Numbered from the stretch's first letter, positions 50,433-59,130 are shown. The stretch is DNA of 64,000 nt from Leifsonia xyli (GCA_003243275.1 QFQR01000001.1:310001-374000); one strand, 5' to 3'. Numbers and translations are program-made. The notes: generated by a model not told the origin, from the sequence alone.

Positions 50433-51844
50433 GAGGCGCCCCCCGCATCCGCGAGACGATCGCCGAGGAAGCGGAGCCCTGCCGACTTGGACGACTTCAC
50501 GAGAACGATGTCGCCCGGGCGCAGCTGGTCACGCAGCACATCGTAGGCGGCATCGACGTCGCCCACGAGCACCGACTCCCCGTCCCACAATCCCTCGAGC
50601 CCCGCCGCGGCGTGGATGTGGCGTGCACCGTCGCCCACCACGACGAGCTGCCGGATGTCGAGCCGCACCACGAGGCGCCCGATCCGGTCGTGCTCCTCCT
50701 GCGCGTAGGGGCCGAGTTCCGCCATCTCGCCGAGCACGGCGACCGTGCGGCGGTCGTCGTCGCGGCCGAGCTGGGCGAGCGTCTTGAGCGCGGCCGCCGT
50801 GGAGTCGGGGCTCGCGTTATAGGCGTCGTTGATGACGATCACGTCGTCGTCGCGCCGGAACAGCTCCATGCGCCAACGCTCGGCCCGCGGCACCTCCGCG
50901 AGTGCGCGGATGGCGCGATCCGGGTCGACGCCGAGTTCGCGGGCGACCGCGAGAGCCGCCAGCGCGTTCATGACGTGATGCTCGCCGAGGATGCGCAGGC
51001 GCACCTCGCGCTGCTCGCCGTCGACGACGAGGGTGAAACGGGTGCCGGAGACGCTCGTCACGACCTCCGTCGCCCGCACCGCGGCGGCGCTCGAGAGCCC
51101 GAAGCCCACGATCCGCGCGGCCGTGCGTTCCGCCATCCGGGCGACCCGCTCATCGTCGACGTTGAGCACGGCGACGGCCGAGGACGGCAGCTCGGTGACC
51201 ATCTCGGCCTTCGCCGCCTCGGTCGCCTCGATTCCGCCGAACTCGCCCGCGTGGGCGAGGCCGACCTTGAGCACGACCCCGAGATCGGGGCGGGCGATCG
51301 ACACGAGCCGTGCGATCTCCCCCGCGCCGCTCGCGCCCATCTCGACGATCAGGTAGCGCGTCGCGTGGTCGATCCGCAGCATCGAGATGGGGGCGCCGAC
51401 CTGGTTGTTGAACGACCCCTCCGGTGCGACGGTCGGCCCCTCGGCCGACAGGATCGCGCGCAACAGGTTCTTGGTGGTGGTTTTGCCGTTCGAGCCCGTG
51501 ATGCCGACGACCGTGAGCGACCCGCCCGCGTGCACCCGCGCGACGACCTCGCGGGCGAGCGCCGCGAGAGCGTCGAGGCCGTCCGCGACCACGAGCTGCG
51601 GCACGGCGAGCCCGAGATCCTCGCGGGAGATGACGAGGGCGGCACCCGCGGCCACGGCATCCGGCGCGAAGAGGTGGCCGTCTGTCACCTCCCCCGGAAG
51701 GGCGACGAAGATCGAGCCCTCCCCGACCAGGCGCGAATCGGTCTCGACGGAGCCGTCCACGAGCGTCTCCGCGGCGAACCCCGCGGGGAGCACGAGACGA
51801 CCGCCGAGGACGCCCGCGAGCTCCCCGAGTCGGAACGGGATCAT
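50429..51844 (-). CDS. murF: UDP-MurNAc-tripeptide-D-alanyl-D-alanine ligase
   Basis: 471 residues. It adds D-Ala-D-Ala to the UDP-MurNAc-tripeptide. DSRLVGEGSIFVALPGE opens the uridine domain, VVGITGSNGKTTTKNLL is the P-loop, EMGASGAGEIARL and NDAYNASPDSTAAAL are typical of MurF. ATG 51844 overlaps the murE stop as ATGA; a TTG six bases earlier is less likely. Confidence 0.96.
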   Translation of the reverse strand: MIPFRLGELAGVLGGRLVLPAGFAAETLVDGSVETDSRLVGEGSIFVALPGEVTDGHLFAPDAVAAGAALVISREDLGLAVPQLVVADGLDALAALAREVVARVHAGGSLTVVGITGSNGKTTTKNLLRAILSAEGPTVAPEGSFNNQVGAPISMLRIDHATRYLIVEMGASGAGEIARLVSIARPDLGVVLKVGLAHAGEFGGIEATEAAKAEMVTELPSSAVAVLNVDDERVARMAERTAARIVGFGLSSAAAVRATEVVTSVSGTRFTLVVDGEQREVRLRILGEHHVMNALAALAVARELGVDPDRAIRALAEVPRAERWRMELFRRDDDVIVINDAYNASPDSTAAALKTLAQLGRDDDRRTVAVLGEMAELGPYAQEEHDRIGRLVVRLDIRQLVVVGDGARHIHAAAGLEGLWDGESVLVGDVDAAYDVLRDQLRPGDIVLVKSSKSAGLRFLGDRLADAGGAS

Positions 51845-53403
51845 GCCCAACCCGCCTCGCGGAGCGCCGCGCGCGCCTCCTCACGGGCGGAGTACGGCGT
51901 GCGCACCCCCCGGATGTCGCGGTAGTCCTGGTGACCCGGTCCCGCCCACAGGATCGAGTCGCCCTCCTTCGCGAGCCCGACGGCGACCCGGATGGCCTGC
52001 TCGGGCGGGCTCACCTCGTGGAGCTCGGGCTGGTGCTCCGCGAGGGCCGCACCCTCGAGCAGCGTGCGACGGATCGACACCGGGTCCTCGAAACGAGGAT
52101 GGTGGTCCGTGATGACGAGGATGTCGCTGCCCTCGGCCGCGACGCGCGCCATCTCGTGACGCTTCGTCGCGTCGCGATCACCGTCGGCGCCGAACACCAT
52201 GATGGTGCGGCCGGTCGTGAACTTGCGCACCGCGGCGAGGGTGTTCTGGAAGGCGTCGGGGCTGTGGCCGAAGTCGACGTAGACGCTCGGGCCGCGGTCT
52301 CCCGAGACGCGCTCGGTGCGCCCGGGCAGATAGGCGCGGATGCCGCCGTCGGCGTCGAGCGCCGCCCCGATCGCCTCGAGCTCGAAGCCCGCCTCGACGA
52401 GCATGACGATCGCGAGCGCGGCGTTCGCCGCCATGTGCCAGCCGATGAGCGGTTCGCGCGTGACGAGCTCGCGCCCGTCGGGTCCCGTGAGGCGGAACTC
52501 GGTGTAGGCGGCGGTCTCGTCCAGCACCTCGACCGTCCACTCGGCGGCGGCGGCATCCTCGGCGCTCGCATGCCCGAGCGTCGCGATCGTGGTGACCGGG
52601 ATGCGGGAGGCGGCGACCACGCGGCGCCCGTAGGGCGAGTCGAGGCAGACGACACCGCGGCGCGCATGCTCGGGCTCGAACAGCGGCAGCTTCGCCGCGA
52701 AGTAGGCCTCCATGTCGGCGTAGTCGTCGAGGTGGTCGTGGCTGAGGTTCGTGAAGCCCGCGACGTCGAACACGAGTCCGTCGACGCGGTGGCGGGAGAG
52801 CGCCTGCGCGCTGACCTCGATCGCGACCGCGCGCACCCCGGCCTCCCGCATCCGCGCCAGCAGCGCGTGCATCTCGCTCGCCTCGGGGGTGGTCAGCAGG
52901 CTCACGACGGCGAGCTCGCCGATGTGCCGCTCCGCGGTCGTCGAAAGGCCCGTGACGAGTCCGAGCTGGCGCAGCACCGCCTCGAGCAGATAGCTCGTCG
53001 AGGTCTTGCCGTTGGTGCCGGTCGTGCCGAACAGCAGCGGCGGGTCGTCGCCCGTGCGGTAGACCCACGCGGCGATCTCCCCGAGCGCGGCACGCGGCGA
53101 GGGCACGAGCACGATCGGCAGACCGCTCCCGGCGGCGAGCTCCGCGCCCGCCGCATCCGTCACGATCGCCACGGCACCGCCCTCGGCGGCCTGCGCCGCG
53201 AAGCCCGCACCGTGGGTCTTGAGGCCCGGCACCCCCACGAAGAGGTCGCCCGGGTGCAGATCGCCCGTCGAGAGGGTGACGCCCGTGACCTCGACGCCGT
53301 CGAGCTCACCCCGGAACTCGAGCCCGAACTCCTGCACGAACCGGGCGAGCGGACGCGGGCTGGGGTGCTCGGGGCGGAGGATGGGAGGGATCCGTGAGCT
53401 CAC
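51841..53403 (-). CDS. murE: UDP-MurNAc-dipeptide:amino acid ligase MurE
   Basis: 520 residues. It adds the third (diamino) residue to the wall peptide. P-loop FGTTGTNGKTSTSYLLE, NLSHDHLDDYADMEAYF, and FGADGDRDATKRHEMARVA are family marks. The substrate-specificity motif, DNPR in diaminopimelate-adding MurE of E. coli, reads HHPR here (His434-His435-Pro-Arg437 in TDHHPRFEDP), which fits an organism whose wall does not use meso-diaminopimelate. The amino acid added is not deducible. GTG 53403 has AGGAGG 9 bases upstream. Confidence 0.94.
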   Translation of the reverse strand: MSSRIPPILRPEHPSPRPLARFVQEFGLEFRGELDGVEVTGVTLSTGDLHPGDLFVGVPGLKTHGAGFAAQAAEGGAVAIVTDAAGAELAAGSGLPIVLVPSPRAALGEIAAWVYRTGDDPPLLFGTTGTNGKTSTSYLLEAVLRQLGLVTGLSTTAERHIGELAVVSLLTTPEASEMHALLARMREAGVRAVAIEVSAQALSRHRVDGLVFDVAGFTNLSHDHLDDYADMEAYFAAKLPLFEPEHARRGVVCLDSPYGRRVVAASRIPVTTIATLGHASAEDAAAAEWTVEVLDETAAYTEFRLTGPDGRELVTREPLIGWHMAANAALAIVMLVEAGFELEAIGAALDADGGIRAYLPGRTERVSGDRGPSVYVDFGHSPDAFQNTLAAVRKFTTGRTIMVFGADGDRDATKRHEMARVAAEGSDILVITDHHPRFEDPVSIRRTLLEGAALAEHQPELHEVSPPEQAIRVAVGLAKEGDSILWAGPGHQDYRDIRGVRTPYSAREEARAALREAGWA

Positions 53404-53463
53404 GCTGCGTGGCCTCCTCTGTCTCTCGTCGTCCGCCAATCCTCCCCCACTACCGGGCGCAAC

Positions 53464-55239
53464 TCACCAGGTGAGCGGGTTGGCCGGCGCGGGCACCGTC
53501 GACGGGGTGACGCGGAAGGTCTTGATGACCTGCTTCACGATCGCGTTGAAGGTGGGTGCCGCTGCGGCGGACGTCTTCATCGTAACGGGCTTGGCGAAGG
53601 TGACGACAACCGCGTACTTCGGATCGTCCACCGGGAACACCCCGGCGAGCGACACGATGCGGTCGGAGCCGTAGCCGTTGCCGTCAGCCACCTCCGCGGT
53701 GCCCGTCTTGGCGGCGATCCGGTACCCGGGCACGGCGAGCTCGCCCGCGAGGTGGTACTGCGTCGTGACGCCCTCCATCATGAGCAGGGTCTGGTCCGCG
53801 GCGCTCTCGGAGACGACCCGGGTGCCCTCGACCTGGGGCACGTCGGTGTAGCTGCCGTCGGCGCGCTCGCAGCCGTCCACGAGCGTCAGCGGCACGCGCA
53901 CCCCCCCGTTGCCGAGCGTCTGGTACATGCTCACGAGCTGCGCGCTCGTGGCCGTCATGCCCTGACCGAACTGCTGGGTGATGGAGGTGATCGGATCGCT
54001 CTGCGCGACCGAGCGCACCAGTCCGTCGTCCTCGCCGAGGAAGTCCGCGCCGGAGGTCTCGGTGCCGAAACCGAACTTCTTGAGGTACGCGATGCGCTTG
54101 TCGAGCGGGAGCAGCTCCGTCATCTGCGCGATGCCGATGTTCGAGGAGTTCACCAGGATGCCGGCGGTCGTGTAGCGCAGCGTGCCGTGGCCGACCGAGT
54201 CCCGGATGGTGAAGCCGACGTCCGGGATCGTGTAGCCGGAGGGGACGGTGAACTGCGTCGACGGCGTCAGCTTGCCTGCATCCAGGAGCGAGGCGACCGT
54301 CGCGGGCTTGATGATCGAGCCGGGCTCGAACGGCGCCGTGAAGCTGCGCGCGCCCGCGTCGTCGGCGGATGCGGAGTTCAGGTCGTTGGGGTCGACGGAG
54401 GGCCAGTCCGCGGCGGCGCGGAGCTTGCCGGTGCCGATCTCGACGACCATCGCCGTGCCCCATTGCGCGCCGATCGCGGTGCCCTGCTCGGCGAGGGCCT
54501 GCTGGGCGAACCACTGCAGATCGGAGTCGATCGTGAGATGCACCGTGCCGCCGTCGACCGCGGGCTTCTCGACGACCTCGGACCCCGGCATCCGCACGCC
54601 GTCCTCGCTCACCGCGTAGCCGATCTCGCCGTTGCTCGAGGCCAGGCAGCTGTTCCACTGGAGCTCGGTGCCCGAGAGCGCCTTCTCGGTGCCCATCAGG
54701 CCGATGAGGTTGCCGGCGATCGCGCCGTTGGGGTAACTGCGCGCCGGTTGGGGCTCGCTGTACACCCACGGGATGTGCAGGGCCGTGACGGCCTGGAAGA
54801 CGTCGAGCTTGACCGACTTGACGAGGTAGGCGAACTTGGCGTCGGGGTTCTCGGTGAGGGTCGTGGTGAGCACGGCCGGGTCGGCGCCCGTCAGCTCCGC
54901 GATCTGCTGCACGGCATCCGCGAAGCTCACCCGCGTGCGGGTCTTCTTGCCGTCCTTCGTCTCGACCCGGTCGAAGCCGGCGAGATCGACGAGGTCGGGG
55001 GCGGCCGTGATGTTGAAGCGGTCGACGGAGGTCGCGAGCACCGTGCCGTTCTCGTCGACGATGCTGCCACGGGTGCCCCACACGGTCGCCGTGCGGTAGT
55101 TGGAGCCCGCCGCCGTCTTCAGCTCGTCGGCGCGCACGACCTGGATGTCGACCAGGCGGATCGAGAAGACGACGACGATCGCGAACACCGCGATGACCGC
55201 GACCGCGAGACGACGACGGGTCCTGCGTGCCTCGATCAC
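53464..55239 (-). CDS. ftsI: Septal D,D-transpeptidase FtsI (PBP3-type)
   Basis: 591 residues. A single N-terminal membrane helix (VAVIAVFAIVVVFSIRLVDIQ) is followed by the pedestal domain and the penicillin-binding transpeptidase domain with motifs SIIK (in FEPGSIIKPAT), SSN (VNSSNIGIAQ) and KTGT (AAKTGTAEV). It cross-links septal wall in partnership with FtsW. GTG 55239 has GGGGGAG 6 bases upstream. Located between murE and the ftsL-like gene. Confidence 0.96.
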   Translation of the reverse strand: MIEARRTRRRLAVAVIAVFAIVVVFSIRLVDIQVVRADELKTAAGSNYRTATVWGTRGSIVDENGTVLATSVDRFNITAAPDLVDLAGFDRVETKDGKKTRTRVSFADAVQQIAELTGADPAVLTTTLTENPDAKFAYLVKSVKLDVFQAVTALHIPWVYSEPQPARSYPNGAIAGNLIGLMGTEKALSGTELQWNSCLASSNGEIGYAVSEDGVRMPGSEVVEKPAVDGGTVHLTIDSDLQWFAQQALAEQGTAIGAQWGTAMVVEIGTGKLRAAADWPSVDPNDLNSASADDAGARSFTAPFEPGSIIKPATVASLLDAGKLTPSTQFTVPSGYTIPDVGFTIRDSVGHGTLRYTTAGILVNSSNIGIAQMTELLPLDKRIAYLKKFGFGTETSGADFLGEDDGLVRSVAQSDPITSITQQFGQGMTATSAQLVSMYQTLGNGGVRVPLTLVDGCERADGSYTDVPQVEGTRVVSESAADQTLLMMEGVTTQYHLAGELAVPGYRIAAKTGTAEVADGNGYGSDRIVSLAGVFPVDDPKYAVVVTFAKPVTMKTSAAAAPTFNAIVKQVIKTFRVTPSTVPAPANPLTW

Positions 55240-55253
55240 CGTGCTCCCCCTGG

Positions 55254-55868
55254 TCAGCGTGTCGTGGGCGACGGTAGCGTGCCGGTCGCGCCCGCGACGG
55301 GAGCGACACCCGGCTGCGCCGTGCTGCCCGGCGTCGTGGTCGTCGTGGTCGTGGTCGGCGCCGCCCCGTTGGCGCTCGCCTGCGCGGCGGCGATCGCGGC
55401 CGGGTCGAGCAGATTGCTCCCGTCGCCGAGCAAGGCGTTGCCGATCAGGTTCCCTCCCGAGCCGACGATCTGGCCGCGGGGCGCGCCCGCCGTGCCGAGC
55501 GCCTGCGCCGAATCCACATCGAGGAAGACCGGGTTGCCGCTCGACACCATGCCCAGGGCGGTGGCGTTCTCGATGAGGCTCTGGGTCGAGCTCAGCTGCT
55601 CGAGACGCTCCTGGGCCGCGTTCTGCTCGCGACCGAGGTCGCGCTGATCCCGCTGCAGCGCCGCGATCCGGTAGGCGCCGTCGGCGAGCACGATGCTCAT
55701 GAGCAACTGGGCGAGCAGGATCGCGGCGATGCCCCCCACGGCGACGAGCGCCGCGTAGATGCGGGGCCTGGCGCGCTTCTGGGCGCGCGACGGCGCGATG
55801 TCGAGGTGACGGCGGGGGGTCTCCTCGGGTGCCGGGAGCGGCAGCCTGACGGCGTGGACGGAGCTCAT
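55254..55868 (-). CDS. ftsL: FtsL-like septum protein with Thr-rich tail
   Basis: 204 residues. Cytoplasmic N-terminus, one membrane helix (YAALVAVGGIAAILLAQLLMSIVL), a leucine-zipper-like coiled coil (ALQRDQRDLGREQNAAQERLEQL) ending in IENATALGMV, then an unusually long low-complexity tail including eight Thr in a row (codons 55332-55355) and Pro/Ala/Gly. Position between rsmH and ftsI is that of ftsL, a small subunit of the FtsQLB complex, but ordinary FtsL is about 100-130 residues. ATG 55868 overlaps the rsmH stop (ATGA). Confidence 0.8.
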   Translation of the reverse strand: MSSVHAVRLPLPAPEETPRRHLDIAPSRAQKRARPRIYAALVAVGGIAAILLAQLLMSIVLADGAYRIAALQRDQRDLGREQNAAQERLEQLSSTQSLIENATALGMVSSGNPVFLDVDSAQALGTAGAPRGQIVGSGGNLIGNALLGDGSNLLDPAAIAAAQASANGAAPTTTTTTTTPGSTAQPGVAPVAGATGTLPSPTTR

Positions 55869-56812
55869 GCGGCCTCCCGGATCCGCTCGGCGGCGCGCAG
55901 CCGCACGGGTGTCGCGCGCGGGTTGCGCGCACGTTCGTCGTCGGGCGCGAGTTCCGCGCCGCGGGTGAGCAGAGCCAGCTCGGGTCGGTGCTCGGGCAGC
56001 TCGACCGGGAGCCCCCGCGGCGCCGTCGACACCGAACGCGCCTGCAGTTCGCGCTTGACCACGCGATCCTCGAGAGATTGGTACGCCATCACGACGATGC
56101 GGCCGCCCACCTCGAGCACGTCGACGGCGGCCGGGATCGCCCGCTCGAGCACCGCGAGCTCCTGGTTCACCTCGATGCGCAGCGCCTGGAAGACCCGCTT
56201 CGACTGGTGACCAGCGCGGCGGGCAGCGGCCGGGGTCGCGGCGTCGATGATCGCGACGAGCCGGGCGGAGGTCTCGATGGGCGCCGCACGGCGCTCCTCG
56301 ACGATGCGACGTGCGTAGCGGGGGGCGAGCTTCTCGTCGCCGTACTCCCAGAAGATGCGCCGGAGAGCCGCCTCGTCGTACTCGGCGAGGATGCGCGCCG
56401 CCGTCACCTCGGTCGTGTCGTCCATCCGCATGTCGAGCGGGGCGTCCTGCGCGTAGGAGAAGCCGCGGTCGACCTCGTCGAGCTGCATCGAGGAGACGCC
56501 GAGGTCGAAGAGGATGCCAGCCACCTGGACGATGCCGAGCTCGTCGAGCACCTCGGGCAGCCGGTCGTAGACGGTGTGCACGAGGTGCACCCGGTCGCCG
56601 AAGCCGGCGAGCCGCTCCCCCGCGAGGGCGAGGGCGTGCCGGTCGCGGTCGAGGCCGACGAGCTGGATGTGCGCGAACCGGGTGAGCAGCGCCTCCGAGT
56701 GCCCGCCGAGGCCGAGGGTCGCGTCGACGACGACGGCGCCGGGTGCCGCGAGTGCCGGTGCGAGCAGCTCGAGGCAGCGCTCGAGGAGGACGGGGACGTG
56801 GAGCTCGTTCAT
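55865..56812 (-). CDS. rsmH: 16S rRNA (cytosine1402-N4)-methyltransferase
   Basis: 315 residues. SAM-dependent methyltransferase acting on the decoding centre. HVPVLLERCLELL opens the protein, VVDATLGLGGHSEALL is the SAM-binding loop, GILFDLGVSSMQLDEVDRGFSY the catalytic region, and ALRIEVNQELAVLE and AYQSLEDRVVK the C-terminal motifs. It is the second gene of the dcw cluster, 101 bases after mraZ; nothing definite lies in that gap. Confidence 0.97.
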   Translation of the reverse strand: MNELHVPVLLERCLELLAPALAAPGAVVVDATLGLGGHSEALLTRFAHIQLVGLDRDRHALALAGERLAGFGDRVHLVHTVYDRLPEVLDELGIVQVAGILFDLGVSSMQLDEVDRGFSYAQDAPLDMRMDDTTEVTAARILAEYDEAALRRIFWEYGDEKLAPRYARRIVEERRAAPIETSARLVAIIDAATPAAARRAGHQSKRVFQALRIEVNQELAVLERAIPAAVDVLEVGGRIVVMAYQSLEDRVVKRELQARSVSTAPRGLPVELPEHRPELALLTRGAELAPDDERARNPRATPVRLRAAERIREAA

Positions 56813-56913
56813 GGTGGTTCGGGAGCGAGCCCCCGGATCCGATCCCCATCCGGCGCCGCCTGACACCGGGGAAGGTGCATCAGGAGACGCGGCTGAGGGT
56901 CGCATCCGAGGGA

Positions 56914-57345
56914 TCAGAACAGGCCCGAGATCACCTCCTCGTCGGTGTCGACGAAGTCGGCCTCGGTCGCCGCGTAGTAGGCGTCCCACGCCGCGGTGTC
57001 CCAGATCTCGGCGCGGCTGCCCGCACCGATGACCGTGAGATCACGGTCGAGACCCGCGTACTCGCGCAGGCGCGGCGGGATGGTCACGCGGTGCTGCTTA
57101 TCCGGGGTCTCCTCGCTCGCACCGCTCAGGAGCATGCGGATGAAGTCGCGGCCCTTCTTGCCGGTCACGGGCGCCTGCCGGGCGCGCTCGTGGAGCTCCT
57201 CGAACTCGCGCTGGCTGAAGAGGTAGATGCAGCGCTCCTGACCGCGGGTCATCACGACGCCGTTCGCGAAGTCGCCCATGAACTTGGCCGGAAGGATGAT
57301 GCGCCCCTTCTCGTCGAGCTTGGGGACGAACGTGCCGAGCAGCAT
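56914..57345 (-). CDS. mraZ: Transcriptional regulator MraZ
   Basis: 143 residues with two SpoVT/AbrB-like repeats: LLGTFVPKLDEKGRIILPAKF at the N-terminus and EETPDKQHRVTIPPRLREYAGL in the second half. MraZ forms a ring and represses its own dcw operon at TGGNG repeats. ATG 57345 is preceded by AGAAGGGGG. It heads the leftward cluster. A TGGAG repeat box lies 36-57 bases before the start. Confidence 0.97.
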   Translation of the reverse strand: MLLGTFVPKLDEKGRIILPAKFMGDFANGVVMTRGQERCIYLFSQREFEELHERARQAPVTGKKGRDFIRMLLSGASEETPDKQHRVTIPPRLREYAGLDRDLTVIGAGSRAEIWDTAAWDAYYAATEADFVDTDEEVISGLF

Positions 57346-57380
57346 GTCGCCCCCTTCTCTCCGGCCAGGTCGAGGAATGC

Positions 57381-57402
57381 CTCCACTTTACTCCACTCTC
57401 CA
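57381..57402 (-). promoter_or_regulatory. MraZ-box-like TGGAG repeats before mraZ
   Basis: On the minus strand TGGAG occurs three times, at 57402, 57395 and 57385 (read leftward), with spacings of 7 and 10 bases. The 10-base pair is the standard MraZ-box period. A -10-like TAAAGT (57390 to 57385) overlaps the second and third copies, so binding would block transcription of the whole dcw cluster. Confidence 0.7.
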
Positions 57403-57561
57403 CCACCAAACAAGCATTTTCGCCCTGAATACCCGATGGAACGCGGAATGATCCCCGCAAACACAAGGGTTCTGACGGTGGAGGGAAATGGAGCGATCTG
57501 GGGCGCACGAGGGCGCACGGGGAGGACGCGGGAGGGAACGTCTCCTCACGCGGACATGCGA
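57403..57561. other. Intergenic stretch upstream of mraZ, no gene seen
   Basis: About 160 bases between the MraZ box and the hairpin at 57562. It contains the upstream part of the mraZ promoter region, including an A/T-rich patch at 57405-57440. No ORF with homology and no RNA gene was recognised. Confidence 0.4.
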
Positions 57562-57585
57562 AAGGCCGGCCCGAAGGCCGGCCTT
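57562..57585. terminator. Hairpin downstream of the DUF3040 gene
   Basis: AAGGCCGGC and GCCGGCCTT (57562-57570, 57577-57585) form a perfect 9-bp stem with a 6-base loop. On the minus strand a TTTC run follows the stem, as for a factor-independent terminator of the gene ending at 57614. Confidence 0.75.
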
Positions 57586-57613
57586 GTCAGACGCGGATCA
57601 GCTCAGCGGATGC

Positions 57614-57910
57614 TCAACCCCGCGGTCGCGGACGCGACGGGATCGTGAAGCGCAGCGGAGGGGCGACCACGAGCACGACGCCCGCGAACATCAGCCCGAA
57701 GCCGAGGATGCCCACGAGCGGCTGCCGCACGACGACCCCCGTGACGAGGAGCCCGAGCCCGAGCAGGATGCCGACCGCCGCGAGTGCCATCGCCATTCCG
57801 TTCGCGCGCCCACGTCGCGCACCGACCGTCGTCACGTCGTCGGCCTCGCTGTGGTAGAGGCTGCGCTCCATCTCGTCGAGGAGGCGCTGCTCCTGCTCCG
57901 AAAGCGGCAT
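57614..57910 (-). CDS. DUF3040 membrane protein
   Basis: 98 residues. The N-terminal MPLSEQEQRLLDEMERSLY is the DUF3040 signature of actinobacteria, followed by two membrane helices (MALAAVGILLGLGLLVTGVVV and ILGFGLMFAGVVLVV). Role unknown; the gene is nearly always next to the dcw cluster. ATG 57910 has AAGGAG 7 bases upstream, and TAGAAT (57966 to 57961) is a likely -10. Confidence 0.9.
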   Translation of the reverse strand: MPLSEQEQRLLDEMERSLYHSEADDVTTVGARRGRANGMAMALAAVGILLGLGLLVTGVVVRQPLVGILGFGLMFAGVVLVVAPPLRFTIPSRPRPRG

Positions 57911-57983
57911 CTCGAACTCCTTCAGGCATCCGGCGTCCACGGGCGTCACCGGTGCAGACAATTCTAGGCGCGTGCAGCCTGGC

Positions 57984-57995
57984 TAGGCTAGGCGC
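57984..57995 (+). promoter_or_regulatory. Putative leaderless promoter of the polyprenyl synthase gene
   Basis: TAGGCT (57984-57989) plus AGGCGC leads to GTG 57996. It overlaps a GGCTA GGCTA tandem, and TAGGCGCGTG occurs twice (57965, 57989). The divergent DUF3040 -10 lies 18 bases to the left. Confidence 0.45.
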
Positions 57996-59126
57996 GTGGC
58001 TGGGAGTACGCGGTTAGTCGACACAGTGGCCGCGCGCATCGACGACGCGCTCGAGAGCCGGGCGACCGCGCTCACCGAGATCTCGCCCGACCTGGCCCCC
58101 CTCGTCGCGGAGGCCAGGGAGTTGCTCTCCGGCGGAAAGCGGTTCCGCGCGCTGTTCTGCTACTGGGGCTGGCAGTCGATCGCCGCCATCGAGGCGGATC
58201 GGAGCGGCCTCACCGAGCTGGAAGGCCCGGACCACGAGCGCGACCTCGCCGCCGTCGTCTCGGTCGCCGCCGCGCTCGAACTCTTCCACGCGGCGGCGCT
58301 CGTGCACGACGACATCATCGACCGCTCGGATCTGCGCCGTGGGCGCGCCTCCGCGCACCGCGCGTTCGAGGCGCTGCATCGCCGGGAGGGGTGGGACGGC
58401 GACCACGCCGAGTTCGGCACCGCCACGGCGATCCTGCTCGGCGACCTGCTGCTCGGCTGGAGCGACGAGCTCTTCGACGAGGGACTCTCCGAGCTCGCCA
58501 ACCGCGAGGCGGCCCACGCCGCGCGGGCGGAGTTCTTCCGGATGCGCACCGAGGTGACCGCCGGACAGTACCTCGACGTGCTCGAGGAGGACTCCTGGCG
58601 CTCCCGCCCCGACGCGGAAGCGCTCCCGCGCGCGCACCGGGTGATCGTGTACAAGTCCGCCAAGTACAGCGTCGAGGCCCCGCTCGCGATCGGGGGCGCG
58701 ATGGCAGGCGGCGCACTCGCCCAGCTCGCCGCGCTTCGCGAGTTCGGGCTGCCGCTCGGGGTCGCCTTCCAGCTGCGCGACGACATGCTCGGGGTCTTCG
58801 GCGATCCGGCCGTCACGGGGAAGCCCTCGGGCGACGACCTGCGCGAGGGCAAGCGCACCGTGCTCATCGGGCTCGCCCGGCAGAAGATGCCGCCGACGGC
58901 CGTCCGCGTCCTCGACGAACTCCTCGGCGACCCCGCACTCGACGACGCCCAGGTGCGGATGCTGCAGAACACGGTGCGCGACAGCGGTGCCGCCGAGCAG
59001 GTGGAGCGCATCATCGCGCACAACGTGCGGGTCGCACGCGAGGCGCTCGCCGCGGCACCGCTCAGCTCCTCGGCGCGATCGGAGCTGTCCGAGCTCGCGG
59101 AACGCGTCACCCGGCGTGAGGCCTGA
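57996..59126 (+). CDS. Polyprenyl diphosphate synthase
   Basis: 376 residues of the trans-isoprenyl synthase family. First Asp-rich motif ALVHDDIIDRSDLRRG, GGKRFRALFCYWGW near the N-terminus, second Asp-rich motif FQLRDDMLGVFGD, plus the KRTVL segment. It elongates isoprenyl diphosphate for menaquinone or carotenoid side chains. The first motif is DDxxD with no bulky residue immediately before that would fix chain length, so product length is not assigned. GTG start, probably leaderless. Confidence 0.9.
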   Translation: MAGSTRLVDTVAARIDDALESRATALTEISPDLAPLVAEARELLSGGKRFRALFCYWGWQSIAAIEADRSGLTELEGPDHERDLAAVVSVAAALELFHAAALVHDDIIDRSDLRRGRASAHRAFEALHRREGWDGDHAEFGTATAILLGDLLLGWSDELFDEGLSELANREAAHAARAEFFRMRTEVTAGQYLDVLEEDSWRSRPDAEALPRAHRVIVYKSAKYSVEAPLAIGGAMAGGALAQLAALREFGLPLGVAFQLRDDMLGVFGDPAVTGKPSGDDLREGKRTVLIGLARQKMPPTAVRVLDELLGDPALDDAQVRMLQNTVRDSGAAEQVERIIAHNVRVAREALAAAPLSSSARSELSELAERVTRREA

Positions 59127-59130
59127 TGAC

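Noticed and set aside
57346..57613. Small RNA or tRNA gene in the gap before mraZ
   Set aside because: No cloverleaf or conserved RNA structure seen beyond the single 9-bp hairpin at 57562.
57965..57998. GGCTA tandem and repeated TAGGCGCGTG near the polyprenyl synthase start
   Set aside because: Short and low-complexity; kept only as part of a promoter description, not as a repeat element.
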